A stretch of DNA of 64,000 nucleotides from assembly GCF_030035675.1 (NCBI RefSeq), contig NC_084495.1, positions 9,641,001 to 9,705,000 of the forward strand, in the 5' to 3' direction. A model generated the notes under the pieces. The model was not told the origin of the DNA, searched no databases, and was given only the letters and a program-made list of their open reading frames with translations. Below are positions 33,546 to 45,024 of the stretch, one piece after another (position 1 is the first letter of the stretch; the number at the start of each line of letters is the position of its first letter). The translations under genes were made by a program, and so were the position numbers. Origin of the DNA: Rhineura floridana (taxonomy: Eukaryota; Chordata; Lepidosauria; Squamata; Rhineuridae).

Positions 33546-34002
33546 TAGGGGTGTAGCCATCTAGGGTCTCGGTGTGTGTGTGTCTTAGACCGTCTTCCCT
33601 GTTTGAGAGACAGGCCCCATCAGGGTCTGTATGTCTCCAGCATCCTATGAGCCGATCAGCATGAAAGGGGAGTGTGTCAGCCACTGAGAAGAGTCTTCTA
33701 ACTTGCTTCCTTGTATTTTCCTGCTGATTGGAGCCAATTGGAATGAAAGGAGGTGAGTTGGCTACTGAGAAGACTCTAGCAGCAGTAGATAAACATGTAG
33801 ACAATTAATTCAATAATTCAAACAATATCTGTGACAGTGAGAAGGGACATTTAAATGGTGACAGTGACAGAGAAGCAGAAAGCAGTATTCAAGCCTGACC
33901 AAATTATTCTCTAATTTTAGAAGATTGTATAATCTTAGAAAGGGGTGTGGCTGTGAGTATCATGAGGGCTCTTGCACTTCTGAATTTCCCACTACACTAC
34001 TG
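33546..34002 (-). mobile_element. hAT MITE family A2, long variant
   Basis: The ends TAGGGGTGTAGCCATCTAGG and TTTCCCACTACACTACTG are flanked by CCAAGGCA (33538-33545) and CCAAGGAG (34003-34010), 6 of 8 equal. It has an extra internal segment (33780-33945, with TGACAGAGAAGCAGAAAGCA) shared only with the 36140 copy. Confidence 0.85.
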
Positions 34003-34010
34003 CCAAGGAG

Positions 34011-34428
34011 TCCAGATCTCAACCGAGACTGTCTACTCATAAAAGACTGTGGGTCAAAGACAGGGCACAGTCCTGTTCTGATGTAAAGTATTAACTTATG
34101 AAATAAAGGCGAACAAGGTGAAAGTTGTCCATGTTAAAACTGATCCTCCTCGCTCGTACTGTATATGTTCATTTTTCCATAAGTGCCAAAGCGAAATGGC
34201 CACTTTCCATTCCTGTGCCGTTAGGATTGCAAGCCATGCTGCAGAATCATAACCATGTTTATATGGAACAAAATCCCCCATAAGTACAACAGGGAAGTGT
34301 AGGATTACTTGAGAGCCTATTAGTGCAGCCTTGGCTGCTCTCTGTATGCAGAGAAGAGCCTTGTGATATAGTGGATTCCAGAGATGCCCTCCCCCGGGGG
34401 TGGGAAACCCCATGGGGGAACTTTGCCA
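34011..34428. other. Unassigned stretch between MITEs
   Basis: No gene or repeat recognised. Confidence 0.45.
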
Positions 34429-34511
34429 GGTGGGTGGGGGCAACCCACCTGCCAATCATATGGCATCACTATGATGTCATGTGATTGGCAGATGGGTTGT
34501 CCCACCCAGCT
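34429..34511. repeat. Imperfect inverted repeat (probable MITE core)
   Basis: GGTGGGTGGGGGCAACCCAC, CTGCCAATCATATGGCATCA faces TGATGTCATGTGATTGGCAG, ATGGGTTGTCCCACCCAGC, with a few mismatches. The larger element probably covers 34385-34560 (GGGAAACCCC ... GGGTTCCCAACC). Confidence 0.6.
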
Positions 34512-34874
34512 GTCGAAATCCCTCGCACTGGGTTCCCAACCTTGGGAACCACAGCATAAGAGGGGCATTGCCAGCCCTGTGCTTTGCAAGCGTCCTGGTC
34601 CCTGCATCTCTCCTTTCCAGCTCCTTCCGCTTGGAGTGGCTTGAAAGAGCACCAGCAGTAGGGAGAACCAGTTTCCATTGAATGGAAACCTCTCCTCCTT
34701 CTTGAGCAAGGCACAGTCTTGCTGCCCATCAGCTGATGGGTGGTTGGGAGTGTACCTTACTCCAGCAAAGGAATGATTGGAAGCTCCGCCCTTACCCACC
34801 CCACACCTGACATGATGTATGACATCAGATGTAGGGAAGGTGGGCATGGTTACCCCAAAATGGCCATGTGGGCC

Positions 34875-35247
34875 CAGTAGTGTAGTGGCACATTCAGAAG
34901 TGAAGGATCCCTTCATGATAGCTACAGCCATGCCCCCTTCCCACTTTCCCTAATTGCCCTTGCTCTCCATGTAGTGTCAGAATTCACACTCCACAACAAC
35001 AGACGTCCCTCAGAGCCAATCAGCATGAAAGTGTGTTAGCTACTGAGAAGAGTCTTCTCAGCAGCTGACTCACCTCCTTTCATTATGATTGGCTCCAACC
35101 AGCACTGAAGGACAAGGACTCTTCTTAGTGGCTAACATGCTCCCCTTGTGTGCTGACTGGCTCTTACATAGGGGCCTGGCTGGGACCCTGCTCTCCAAAA
35201 AGTAAGGGATCTACAACCCCCCATGACCCCAAACAACTACACCCCTG
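34875..35247 (+). mobile_element. hAT MITE family A2 (sense)
   Basis: CAGTAGTGTAGTGGCACATTC start cut to CAGTAGTGTAGTGGCACATT; AACTACACCCCTG end. Flanks TGTGGGCC and CGTGAACC agree at 5 of 8 positions, all differences being transitions. Both halves carry the GAAGAGTCTTCTCAGC / ACTCTTCTTAGTGGC blocks. Confidence 0.85.
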
Positions 35248-35955
35248 CGTGAACCAAATGGGGAGGCCAAGTTTAGCCCATGGGACAGAAGTTCCCAGCC
35301 TTGCATTTCAGCTGATGTGAGATTATTATGTAGGAGCCTCTACACTAAGGTTTCACAGTGATGTTACACTTGCCCCACTTCTCCAAGAGATAGGAAGCTT
35401 CAAGGGCTTAGCGCTTAACCAGGCTTGTTTTCCTTTGAAAGCAGATCGATGGAGGCTTATTGGCATTTTGTAGTATCTGTGTTTATTTACAAATATACAG
35501 GTTGACCATAGACTTAAAGCATAGTTTAAACATTTCAACAGATGGGTCAGTGCCAACTGCTCCCACCTCAGATGTCTTGGGAGACAGCTAGCTGCCATAA
35601 TACTTACAGTGCCCAAACCCAGCTGTAACTTTCCCAGGACCCCCTCACTTTTTTCCATATTTTTGGTGGGGCGACATGTCATTCATGCAATAATAGTACA
35701 TTAGTGGTGTATTTATACTAGAGTAAACCTAACCCACACATAGTTCCATGTTATTAGTTGTTCTGTGATGCTTTCCCCTGTGAAGTGGCTAAACTGCCAC
35801 TGCATCATCCACTATTCAGCATGGGCTCAAAAGTAACAAGGGCTACTGGGCTACCCTTGTGGCCATGATGGCTAAGTTCTCCCTCCACTGTTGCAGACAG
35901 TATGTCACTGAATGCCAGTTGCTGGGAATCAGAAGTGGGGAGAGTGCTGTGGCTC
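35248..35955. other. Unassigned stretch
   Basis: No gene or confident element. Open frames are below 125 codons and lack resemblance to known proteins. Confidence 0.5.
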
Positions 35956-35959
35956 TCAG

Positions 35960-36085
35960 ATCCTGCTTGTGGCCTTCCCATTAAGGCACCTGGCAGGCCA
36001 CTGTGAGCCCAGGATGCTGGACTGGATGGGCCACTGGCCTGATCCAACAGCCCTCTTCCTAGGGTTATGTTGAAAGCCACCGTGA
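35960..36085 (+). mobile_element. CR1/L3-type LINE 3' end (sense)
   Basis: CAGGCCACTGTGAGCCCAGG, ATGCTGGACTGGATGGGCCA, CTGGCCTGATCCAACAGCCC. Confidence 0.75.
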
Positions 36086-36139
36086 GCGGTTTTACATTAG
36101 AAAGGTGGGAAGTAAATGTTTTAATAACAGAAACAGACA

Positions 36140-36538
36140 CAGTGTATTGCAGTGGCAAATTCAGAGTGCGGACTCCCTTCACGAGTCACAGCCACGCCCC
36201 TTTCTAAGATTACAGAATAATCTGAATATGGCTTTCTGCTTCTCTGTCCCTGTCACAATTTGCATGTCCTTTCTTGCTATCAGAGATATTGTTTGAATGA
36301 CTGAATCCAGTTTCTGCATATGAAGTCCTGCTGCCGCCAAACCACTTGATGATGGAGATGGGATGCTGTCGTCAGAATTCACCGACTTGTCTCCTGCAAT
36401 TACAGAATTCTCACTCTCTACAATGACCTTTTGATGGAGGAACTAATAAAAGTTTGCTTGCAAGTGACATGCCTTGAGACTCTTCTCAGTGGCTAATATG
36501 CTCCCCTTTCACGCTGATGAGTTCATAGGACGCTGGGT
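36140..36538 (+). mobile_element. hAT MITE family A2, long variant, right-truncated
   Basis: Starts CAGTGTATTGCAGTGGCAAA. It contains the long-variant interior (TGCTTCTCTGTCCCTGTCAC) and is cut by, or abuts, the next copy at 36539. Confidence 0.75.
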
Positions 36539-36929
36539 CAGTAGTGTAGTAGCAAATTCAGAAGTGCAGGGTCCCTTCATGTTAGCCACAGCCACAGCCA
36601 CACCCCCTTCCCCTTTTTTTGCTGCTGGGTTGATAATGAGATCCTTGTTAACGGCTTCTCCCACAAACAGCAGACATCCCCAGGAGCCAGTAAGCATGAA
36701 AGGGGAGTGTGTTAGCTAATGAAAAGAGTCTTCTCAGTGGCTGACTCACTTCCTTTCACTCTGACTGGCTCCAATCAGCAGGAAAGGTCAAAGAAGCAGT
36801 GGCTAAGACACTCCCCTTTCATGCTGATTGGCTCACAGGATGCTGGAGACGTAGGCACCTGCTGGGACTTTGCTTCCCCAAAAGTAAGGAGTCTAAGACT
36901 CCCCCGACCCTGGACGACTGCACCCCCAC
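36539..36929 (+). mobile_element. hAT MITE family A2 (sense)
   Basis: CAGTAGTGTAGTAGCAAATT start and GACGACTGCACCCCCA end. Immediately follows another copy in the same orientation. Confidence 0.85.
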
Positions 36930-36936
36930 ACATGTA

Positions 36937-37036
36937 AATAAATACACACAGCCCATTCCATCGCACCAGGACCCTAACAACCTCAAGCCATTCCACTGCC
37001 CACTGACATGGAGCCCCCAGCCCGCAGTGCTCCCAG
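36937..37036 (+). other. Possible alternative first exon with consensus donor
   Basis: ATG at 37008 opens MEPPARSAP and meets a perfect donor CTCCCAG|GTAAGT at 37036/37037, 45 bp before the CpG island. It would splice in the same phase as the 37439 donor. No protein match known to me; weak. Confidence 0.25.
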
Positions 37037-37079
37037 GTAAGTGCCTTCTGGATTGCAACCTTAGAGACTTTCGCCGTCC

Positions 37080-37620
37080 AGCGCGGCAGAGGCTGTACTT
37101 GCCCCGAAACAGCGCATGCGCGGCTGGCGCCGTAGCATCCTGGTGGCCCTGGCAAAGCCGGCACCTTCTCCACCTCCTCGGGAGCGGGCGGGGCCAGGCG
37201 CGGTTGCTAGGAGACGGCGCCCGAGCGGCCTGGCAGCCTCAGCAGGAGCCGCGAAGAGGCGGTGGAGGCCAGGCCAGGCCAGGCCGGGCCGGCTCCTGCT
37301 TAGCCCCGGAGCCGGTTCCCCTCCTCCGGAAAGGACGCCCCGCTTCACCCCTCATGCTGTGGGCGCCGCTGGGCGGGAGCGGCCGCGACGGGGCCCCCCA
37401 GGCAGAGACGCCGCCGCCGCTGAGCCGAGGGAGAGACGGGTGAGGAGGAGCGGGAACGCGGGGCTCTGGGCGGCGGAGCGGGTGGAGGGCATCCGAGGCC
37501 TCCCTGCCTGCCTGGGGGAAGGAGGAAAGAGGGATGCTGCCTCCCCTTCCTTAACCTTCTCCACGGCAGTCCCAGGAAGGGCGTCGAGGTTCGTTACTGC
37601 CTAGGAGAGTTTCCCGCGGC
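37080..37620 (+). promoter_or_regulatory. CpG-island promoter of a plus-strand gene
   Basis: The most CpG-dense part of the window. Sites seen: NRF1 palindrome GCGCATGCGC (37112-37121), GC box GGGCGGGGC (37186-37194) and X-box-like GTTGCTAGGAGAC (37203-37215). No repeat within it apart from a short CCAGG tandem at 37265-37290. By its position to the right of, and divergent from, ZC4H2, the candidate gene is ZC3H12B (human Xq11-12 order from memory). Confidence 0.75.
37122..37439 (+). other. Candidate 5' UTR exon 1 of the plus-strand gene
   Basis: The donor AGACGG|GTGAGG lies at 37439/37440 at the downstream edge of the CpG peak; the start is a guess. An ATG at 37354 opens a 28-codon GC-rich frame (MLWAPLGGSGRDGAPQ...), which in frame with the 47932 exon would run 28 further sense codons to TAA at 48017. 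I take this as an upstream ORF rather than a protein. The assignment to ZC3H12B is inferred. Confidence 0.4.
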
Positions 37621-37929
37621 AGGGGCAGTGTATCTTGCTGCCTGGTTGCCACATGTTGCTTCTGGGGATTTAGAATGGCATTTCCCCCCCTTTGAAGGGG
37701 CTGGGGACTCTTCTGCTCGCATTTGATTGTATTTCACAGTATTACTGCTTGCTTATTAATTTTTATACGGATAGGTCTCTTATTTATTTTTATATTGATA
37801 GATATCTGCCTTCTATGAACTGTCTGACTCTCTTTCTTTCCCTACCCCTTTTAATTTTATTAGTAAGTATTTTGGTGTTAACCGCCTGGGGAATGTTTTT
37901 TAAAGGGAAAGGCGGTTTATAGCAACTCA

Positions 37930-38012
37930 GGAAAGCTGCCTTATACTGAGTCAGACTATTAGTCCATTTAGCTCACTGCACTGCCTGGGAGTGGCTCTCC
38001 AGGGTTTTAGAT
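37930..38012 (-). mobile_element. tRNA-derived SINE, family A, 3' half (antisense)
   Basis: GGAAAGCTGCCTTATACTGA, GTCAGACTATTAGTCCATTT, then GTGGCTCTCCAGGGTTTTAG. Confidence 0.8.
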
Positions 38013-38159
38013 GGGTTTGCAAAGACTGGATTGGGAGGAAGCATAGGTGCAGGTTCTTAGTTGTAGAGGCCACGTGATGACTGGATGGAATTGAAATATT
38101 TAATGGAGGGGTGAGAATTCCAGATATTTCTGGGGCTTAAAATGGCTTTTAAAAATGGA

Positions 38160-38522
38160 TTGGACAGATTAATGGGTGGAAATTGCAAAAAAGCAGATTT
38201 CTGCTGACAAATGGATGGTAAGAGTTGTTCAACAGTAACAGACTGTCTCAGGAGGTGGTGGACTCTGCTGAAGGTATTTAAGCAGAGGCTGGATGGCTAT
38301 CTGTCAGGGATGTTGTAGTTGCATCCTGCATTGGAGTAGGAGGTTGGACTAGATGGATATTCATCAACTTTGGGTCCCCTGATAGTGTGGGTCTGCATAA
38401 TGTCCATCAATTTTTGCCAGTGATCAGGAATGGAGTTGTAAGTCAACAATATCTGAGGACCCAAGGTTGAAGAACGCTGGACCATATTATGTCCAAGGTC
38501 TCATATCTATGATTCTAATGCA
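38160..38522 (+). mobile_element. CR1 LINE 3' end (sense), split by a MITE
   Basis: GGAGGTGGTGGACTCTGCTG, GGCTGGATGGCTATCTGTCA, GGTTGGACTAGATGG, then, after the MITE at 38356-38482, CTATGATTCTAATG. This is the CR1 ATTCTATGATTCT-type terminus. Confidence 0.85.
38356..38482. mobile_element. Foldback hAT MITE, family B, in CR1
   Basis: The arms CAACTTTGGGTCCCCTGATA and ATCTGAGGACCCAAGGTTGA, AGAACGCTG. It interrupts the CR1 3' end. Confidence 0.75.
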
Positions 38523-38787
38523 CGAATAGGGCTTATGTGCAGCTATTAGCTGTCACAGCTATGCAGAATCTCCTAGTTCATAGGTAGTATTTCTCTAAAA
38601 GATATGTGTGTTTGTGTGTGTGTGATCCATTCATCCTACAGTCTTCCTGAAAATGTCTGTTTGCTTTCTATGGAAAACAAGGTGTGCATTAGATGGGTTT
38701 TTGCCTTGATCCTTCAGGACTGTTGAGTAACTGGTGTTTCACAGACATGCTTAACTGAGGAATGTAATGATAGCCACCGGTTTACAC

Positions 38788-38872
38788 TACAATCCTAACC
38801 ATGTCTACCTGGAAGTCAAATTGAATTCATTGGGTTTACTCTTAGGTAAATGGGATTAGGATTGCAGTCACA
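38788..38872. mobile_element. Short MITE family D
   Basis: TACAATCCTAACCATGTCTA, CCTGGAAGTC ... GGTTTACTCTTAGGTAAATG, GGATTAGGATTGCAG. Confidence 0.6.
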
Positions 38873-38940
38873 GATGGACAAGCAACAGAGGAAGGATACC
38901 ACCTTTGTCTCCTGTCTACAATTGTCCCAGAAGCTGTGAC

Positions 38941-38998
38941 TGATGGAACTTTGATTTGGCTTGATGGAACTTTGATCTGGCTTGATGAAACCTGGATC
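38941..38998. repeat. 21-bp tandem repeat, 2.8 copies
   Basis: Units begin TGATGGAACTTTGAT at 38941, 38962 and (diverged) 38983. Confidence 0.9.
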
Positions 38999-39299
38999 TT
39001 ATTCAGCTCTTGTATTGACTGCCCACATATTGGCCTATAACTAAGCAGCACCTCTGATGGCTCTTTAAAACATGCAAAGAAACCTCTTGGATGATCTAGT
39101 GATAGTCCAACATAATATTTGTAATAGCAGCCAATCATATGTCTTTTGGAAGCTTACAAGCCATAAAGGCAGCAATCTTCCCCTTGTTTGTCCCTAACAT
39201 ACTGTAGTCTTAAAATATGCTGCTTCTACATGGGGTGTCTATTTAGATCTATTCAACAGCTATGAGTCAAGATACCTATCATCCATGCATTTGTTTAAT

Positions 39300-40310
39300 G
39301 TTTTAAAGCCATGTAAACTAGTGGTCTTATCATCACATCTTGTGACATTACTTCATCCTGGAGTAATGAATCTAATCAGTTAAATTCTGGAAATAAATCT
39401 TATATTTTGTCAGTCCTGATGGTATTGCCAGATGTCTTCATTGAACAGTGCTGGATTTTAGAATTATGGGAGAATGAGAAAAAAATCTTGTCTCCATTCA
39501 TAATTTTTACTAACCTCCATGATAGGTCTCCCTTTCTTTCCAAACCAAGTTCCACACGCTTGTCTTTCCTTTTGAGGAACTTGCTTCAACCTGAATCCTT
39601 TGATCATTTCAGTCCTACACTGACCTTTCCGAGATGGGGTGACCAGTGCACAGTATTTCCAGTGTAGATTTCTATAAAGATGTTGTGATGCTATTCATTT
39701 TGTTTTCAGTTGCTTCCCTAACTATTCCAAATAAAGAGCTTGCCTTTTTCGGTAAGGGAGCATAAATGAAAATGTACTGCCTTCAAGTCGATTCCAATTT
39801 ACGGTAACCCTATGAATAGGGTTTTCATGAGGCTGAGAGGCAGTGACTGGCCCAAGGTCACTCAGTGAGCTTCATGGCTATGTGGGGATTTGAACCCTGG
39901 TCTCCCAGGTTGTAGTCCAACACCTTAACAACTATACCACACTGGCTCTCGCGGGAGCATACGGAGTTATATTTACAGTAAGCTCTCAACCACAGCTCAA
40001 AGATTACTTGTCTAGGGGTGGAGTGAATTAAGGGAGGGGTATGTTTCATATTTTTTGTTTGTTTGTCCCAATTTGAATAACTTTACATGTTTTTGTGTTG
40101 TGACTTATCAGTCATTGTATTGCCCACTCATCCACTTGAGAATCCTTTTGGAACTCTTCATATTGTGCTTGGGATCTTGCCTTCTTGAATAAATTGGTAC
40201 CCCTTTAAGGTTTCTAATGATTCTTTGTCCTTTGACATGCAAAGAACCAACTCCTCAAATATAATCTACACTGTCTGCTGTATAGATTTCACATGCAGTG
40301 ATAAGTGCAT
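39300..40310 (-). mobile_element. CR1/L3-type LINE 3' region (antisense), split by a SINE
   Basis: CCGAGATGGGGTGACCAGTG, CACAGTATTTCCAGTGTAGA, then AACTATTCCAAATAAAGAGC and, beyond the SINE, TTGTGACTTATCAGTCATTG, TATTGCCCACTCATCC. Collinear with 63330-63540. Confidence 0.7.
39765..39952 (-). mobile_element. Sauria SINE (antisense), 9-bp TSD
   Basis: GGGAGCATA at 39756-39764 and 39953-39961. The BovB-like tail CTGCCTTCAAGTCGATTCCA comes first, the inverted B box GGGATTTGAACCCTGG and the inverted head CACCTTAACAACTATACCAC last. Confidence 0.95.
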
Positions 40311-40329
40311 GTTGTTTATTTTCACCATC

Positions 40330-40866
40330 TCACCAGCTGTCTGATATATTTGTTGTGTATTTGGGACCAGGATACCTGAAAGACTGTCTTATCCCTTATA
40401 TACCCAGTTGATCACTTTACAGGTGAGGGCCTCCTGCAGATACCATCTTATCAGGAGGTCCGCTCCACACAACATAGGAAGCAGACTTTTTGTGTTGTGG
40501 CACTGACACTTTGGAATTTCCTCCCCTCGAATATTAGACAGGCACCACCTCTGTTATCTTTTCGGCACCTACTGAAGTCCTTCCTCTTTCAACAACCCTT
40601 TTAAGTAGAGACCTTATCCCGTCTGCATCTGTGTTGGAATTGCTTTTTAAGATGTTTTAAAACCTTTTTTTAAAAGATGTTTTAAAGCTTTTTTAAAAGG
40701 ATGTTTTTAAAGATGTTTTGTTTTAATAGGTTTTTAAAGATGATTTTTAGAAAATATATCAAAATCTGTTTTTAAGATGTTTTAGAGTGTTTTTAGTATT
40801 TTTGTTTGCCACCCTGGGTTCCTACTGGGAGGAAGGGCGGGACATAAATGGATTTTTTTTTAATAC
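40330..40866 (+). mobile_element. L2 LINE 3' end, decayed
   Basis: A C-terminal coding remnant (GGACCAGGATACCTGAAAGA, then GAGGTCCGCTCCACACAACA), a 3' UTR with repeated TTTTAAAGATGTTTT, and the end CTACTGGGAGGAAGGGCGGG, ACATAAATGG. Several breaks. Confidence 0.85.
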
Positions 40867-41262
40867 AAGCATTCCAGTTCACCTGTTTAGCTTTTGGGAT
40901 TCTAGTATTAGCATATATAAATACTTTTCTATTTCTCTCTCTCTGTAAATGTCTTTTTGGCTGCCCTTTCCTTGACTGATGATAGTTTGTGCAACTTTGA
41001 CAACGTGTACTTTCCCCTCCTGCCCCACTTGAGTCTTGAATCAGTTATACCATGATGAGTCATTTCAAATTGTATGGATGGTTCTCAACTTCTCTCTTGT
41101 TCTCTGTCCTGCATGCATTAGCTTAAAAGCTGCTCTGCTCTGTGACCTTTTTGGTTTAAAGTGCCAGTTATCCTGCTCCTTTGCAGTTTAGATTAAGCCC
41201 ATCAATTTTATAAAGGTTCACCCCCACCCCAAATTTCCCTAGCACCTGGAACATCTAAATCA

Positions 41263-41328
41263 GCCTCCCCAACTTGTGCTGGCTGGGACTGATGGGAGCT
41301 GGAGGGCACTAGTTTTTAGAAGCCTGAT
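41263..41328. mobile_element. Miniature (66-bp) foldback hAT MITE with TSD
   Basis: CAGCCTCCCCAACTTGTGCT ... TTTTTAGAAGCCTG, flanked by ATCTAAAT (41255-41262) and ATCTAAAC (41329-41336), 7 of 8 equal. Internally deleted family B. Confidence 0.75.
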
Positions 41329-41699
41329 CTAAACATTTCCTTGCAAAACTCTCTCTCTTTGTGTTGAAGTCCTGGTGTGGAATGGATAGCATTTCCAAAA
41401 AGTGCTGCTTTGGGTGACCTTGGATTTCAGCCTCCTATACTTGACTTCCAGAGCCTTTCAGCTACATTTTCCAATGCTGTTAGTTCACATGGCTACTAGA
41501 AGCACAACTCTTGTATGACTCTTTTGTATTTGCCATCCTTACCCCATGCAGACAGACCACCCGTGCACTCAAAATACCCATGATACTCGCTTTTCTGTGT
41601 TCCTAATTGTATTGCCCATTGTGAGGATGTGTCTCTTCTCTTTTCCTTTCTGTCCCCCCCACATCCTGTCTGGATATGTATTATTTATTATTGATGCAA

Positions 41700-41905
41700 A
41701 GGTATTGCTTGATTGCATTCTGCCTTTCCTCCAGGGAGCTTAAGGCAGTGTTTATGGTCCGCTCTGCTGTATTATTCTTACAACATCCCTGTGAGCTAAG
41801 TTTGGCAGAGAGATAGTGGCTGGCTGAAGGACAGTCGTTGAGCAATGTGGGCATTTGAACCTGGATTTTCCTGTTCCTAGACTGACCTGCAACACTACAT
41901 CACAA
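41700..41905 (-). mobile_element. MIR-like tRNA SINE (antisense)
   Basis: TCTGCCTTTCCTCCAGGGAG, ACAACATCCCTGTGAGCTAA and the inverted B-box region GGGCATTTGAACCTGG. Same family as 22140-22370. Confidence 0.7.
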
Positions 41906-43675
41906 TGTAAACTTATTACACATTAAAAATACCCTGAGAGATGTCTCCCTATTAATGGATTGATTCCCACATTGTTTGTAAATGGTGGGTCTGCCCTAAG
42001 ATCCTTGTTTTCTGTCTCTCCTTAGAGAAAGTGAGTTACTGGCAGTCTCCTCAGGTGCCTTAGTGCTATGCCTAAGGATTCTCCTTGTGGGCACCATACT
42101 CACTAATGCACAAAAGAATGTCTCTCAGCTATGCCCATGCAGAGGTAGGTGTTATGCAGGTTGGTGAATTGAGTGTCTGCCTCAGGTGAGGAGCTGTCTT
42201 AGATCTTGGCACCACTCCTGTGACTTGCAAGTCAACTTTTGGAACTGTGTTTGTGTATACAAGAGTGCATATTGCATAGGAGTTTCTCAGCCGAATATGA
42301 AATTAACTCCAAACTTAAGGGCTCCTCTGTCTGCATAGATGCAACACAGCTTCTGTAGATAATTACTTTTTATGTATTTGTATCTGGATGTGTAAATAAA
42401 TCTAAACATCTGATAGCTGGCACTGATTTAAAGAGAACAGTTTCTTTAAATCTCACTGTGATCTGCTGGTGGGAGAGCTCTGCAGCTGAGGAATGCCTCA
42501 CTGTGCCTGCCCAAATAGTGGGGAGAAGCCTGTGGTGTTCTTGCTGTTGGTAGCCAGTGGAAACCCCCAAAATGGGGCACTTCAGGGGCAGAGTAGAGGT
42601 AGATCATGAGCTGGCCCTGCTGCTGTCATGTGACGGCAATGGGCCAATCTGGGGCCTCTTTGTGAGCCTGGGAGATTGCGTAGCGATAAAGACTTTGCTT
42701 CCTCCCCCAACGTGAGCAATGTGGTTGTGGATGCATTGGTGGCTACATTGTTCCATTAGGCCCCACTTCTGCTGTCCAGGGGTTGGGTTGCAATGTTAAA
42801 TATATAGATTTATTTGTAAATGCAGTATGGATGGCTAGCCCTTATTCTTACACCTATGACAATTTTATGTTTCTTAAAAGTACAACCTGTCATGCAGAAT
42901 AAAAAAATAGAAACTCTTTTTTGTATGCATATCTGTTTCTTTTAGGTTTACATTACTGATAATATTTATAATAAAAGTTGATTATATTCAATTTTGTATT
43001 GACTTGTTTCTGTTAGGGTAGTTTCGTAATTTAGAACAACACTTAGAATATTTTGTGTTACAAAATAGAGCAGCTTATAAACTCTATATCAAGTTTAATG
43101 TGGATAATTTCTGCTTATTTTGTAATGCTGCAGCTCATAGCCATTAAAATCAGTGTAAGGTTTACAATTGGCCCTAGTGGAAACTTCCCAGTGGGAAGTT
43201 TATTGCAGCCAAAAAGAACAAATTGATACATCAGGAAGTTAAGTAACACATAGAAGGATAGTTTAAAGTGGTATATGGGCCTGGTACTGAAGTTTCGATG
43301 CAGTCTCTTTATAATGCTTAAATGACTAAGGAGCTGGCTTGTGCACCTCTCTGCCCAAGTTTCCCTTTCCTTTTTGGGATCAACCATGGCAACCAGAATT
43401 GGTATTAACTAGGATTTAACGCTGACCATGGTTGTGACAATACATCAAATGCTTGCAAGAGATGTCCTGGGGGAATTTGTGTGTGAGTGGGAGAAGGGCA
43501 AGGAGCAAGCACCATGGATAAAAGAGCAGCATCAGGCGATTGTTGCAAAGAAAAACGTTTGTTGTCTTGTAATATTCGAAACTTCATTCTGATTAGTTGC
43601 CAAAGTAGAATTGGTGCTCTGTGTACTGTTACTTCATTTGCAGGCCGTTCTACGTTTTTCCTTCCATACAATCAG
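41906..43675. other. Unassigned intronic stretch
   Basis: No gene, splice pair or repeat recognised in about 1.8 kb. The largest open frames are 90 codons and look random. Presumed intron 1 of the plus-strand gene. Confidence 0.5.
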
Positions 43676-43738
43676 ATAATTCCAGCTAAGTTCAGTGGGA
43701 CTTGCTCCCTAGTAGTGTGCTTAGGATTGCAGCCTTAA
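43676..43738. mobile_element. Short MITE family D, half unit
   Basis: AGTTCAGTGGGACTTGCTCC, CTAGTAGTGTGCTTAGGATT, GCAGCC. Confidence 0.6.
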
Positions 43739-43764
43739 TCGTTCAGCCATGCTCAAATAGCTTT

Positions 43765-44100
43765 CCCCAACTCGATGTTTGCGACTGCAACTCCCATCAG
43801 CCCCAGCCAGCATGACTATTGCTCAAAAATGATGTTATGCATTTCAATTATATCCTTAGCGGCAGCAAGCATTTAGAAGCAAGGCTATGATAGTGAAATT
43901 AAACCTCCACGTTAAGAGGCAACATACCCTGCATATCAGATGCCAGGAACAAAGAGCAAAGGAATATTATGGCCTTCATTCCTTGCTTATGGGCTTCCCA
44001 GAAGCACCTGGCTGGCCACTGTAGGAAATGGGCTGCTAGGACTTGGTTCAACTTGGAGGAGAGCCCTGTGAACCAACAGGGCACTCCTCAGGAAATATAG
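43765..44100. other. MITE family B and CR1 3'-end remnants
   Basis: 43780-43812 has GACTGCAACTCCCATCAGCC, CCAGCCAGCATG (one MITE arm). 43990-44095 has CTGGCTGGCCACTGTAGGAA, a decayed CR1/L3 3' end. Confidence 0.5.
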
Positions 44101-45024
44101 ACACTGTTGCATGCAGTTATCCAAAAGTGCTGCAGGGCAAAATGTTTTACATAGATACAGCAATGTAAAGAAATGAACTCCAACTATAATACTTAGTGTT
44201 GACCGAAGCTTAACCTAAATACTTATGTATCTTTAAAGATGCTACATTTCTACTCTTGAGCAAGCTCACTAGCTTGCACTGTATGTGGTGTGTGCTAGTT
44301 TTGTGGATTGTTTGTCATGAGTACAAATTATAGTTTTGCACAAACCTACTTAGCCCAAATTGGCATTCAGATTAGTTTGTGCTCAAGATGAACAATTCAA
44401 GCATCCAGATTACAGTATGCACAGCACAGTCTAGTTTTGGTTGACTGGGAACCATTTTCCTTCCCCCTTTTTCATGCCTTTGTTTACATCTGTTGTTTTG
44501 TACCCTCCTAATCCATTCTTATGGCACATTGTCATCTGGAAGAATTGGTGAGAGGAGTTTGGAGTCATTCACAATTAGGTCAAATACAACCCAGTGATCT
44601 GGTAAATGGATTCTATAATTGTATTTTTGCTGTATTTAAGTAACGTTTGGAGTAGCTTCTCACCAAAGTTCTGACATTGCAGAACTTGAACTGAAAGCTA
44701 CTTTTCAGTGCTACACCATCAGCTCCGTGCCCTAGTCTTGAAATTCAACACTTCCAACTAGCTCTTTAAGACATTCCAGTGACTGAATTTCCTCTGTAAT
44801 TTATACCCTACATTGCCAGTAGTTTCCCGTCTTCTGGCTATAAACGTGGCAGCTTTAATGGTTGAGTTGGTAAAGTGTTGCGCAGGAAAGCACCCTACCT
44901 TGCATGTATGGTTTCATTGTTTGCCCGTACAATTCTTGTGTCACAGAATAGCTTTTCTAGCATGATGTCTGGAGAACTATTTAGTCAGAATTGTTTTGTC
45001 TGTAGGTGACTGGTAACTGCAGGA
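44101..45024. other. Unassigned intronic stretch
   Basis: No gene or repeat recognised. Confidence 0.5.

Noticed and set aside
36799-37604. Two long GC-rich plus-strand ORFs (214 and 162 codons)
   Set aside because: They cross a MITE and the CpG island, with low-complexity Arg/Pro/Ala composition and no recognised domain. Open only because stops are rare in CpG-rich DNA.
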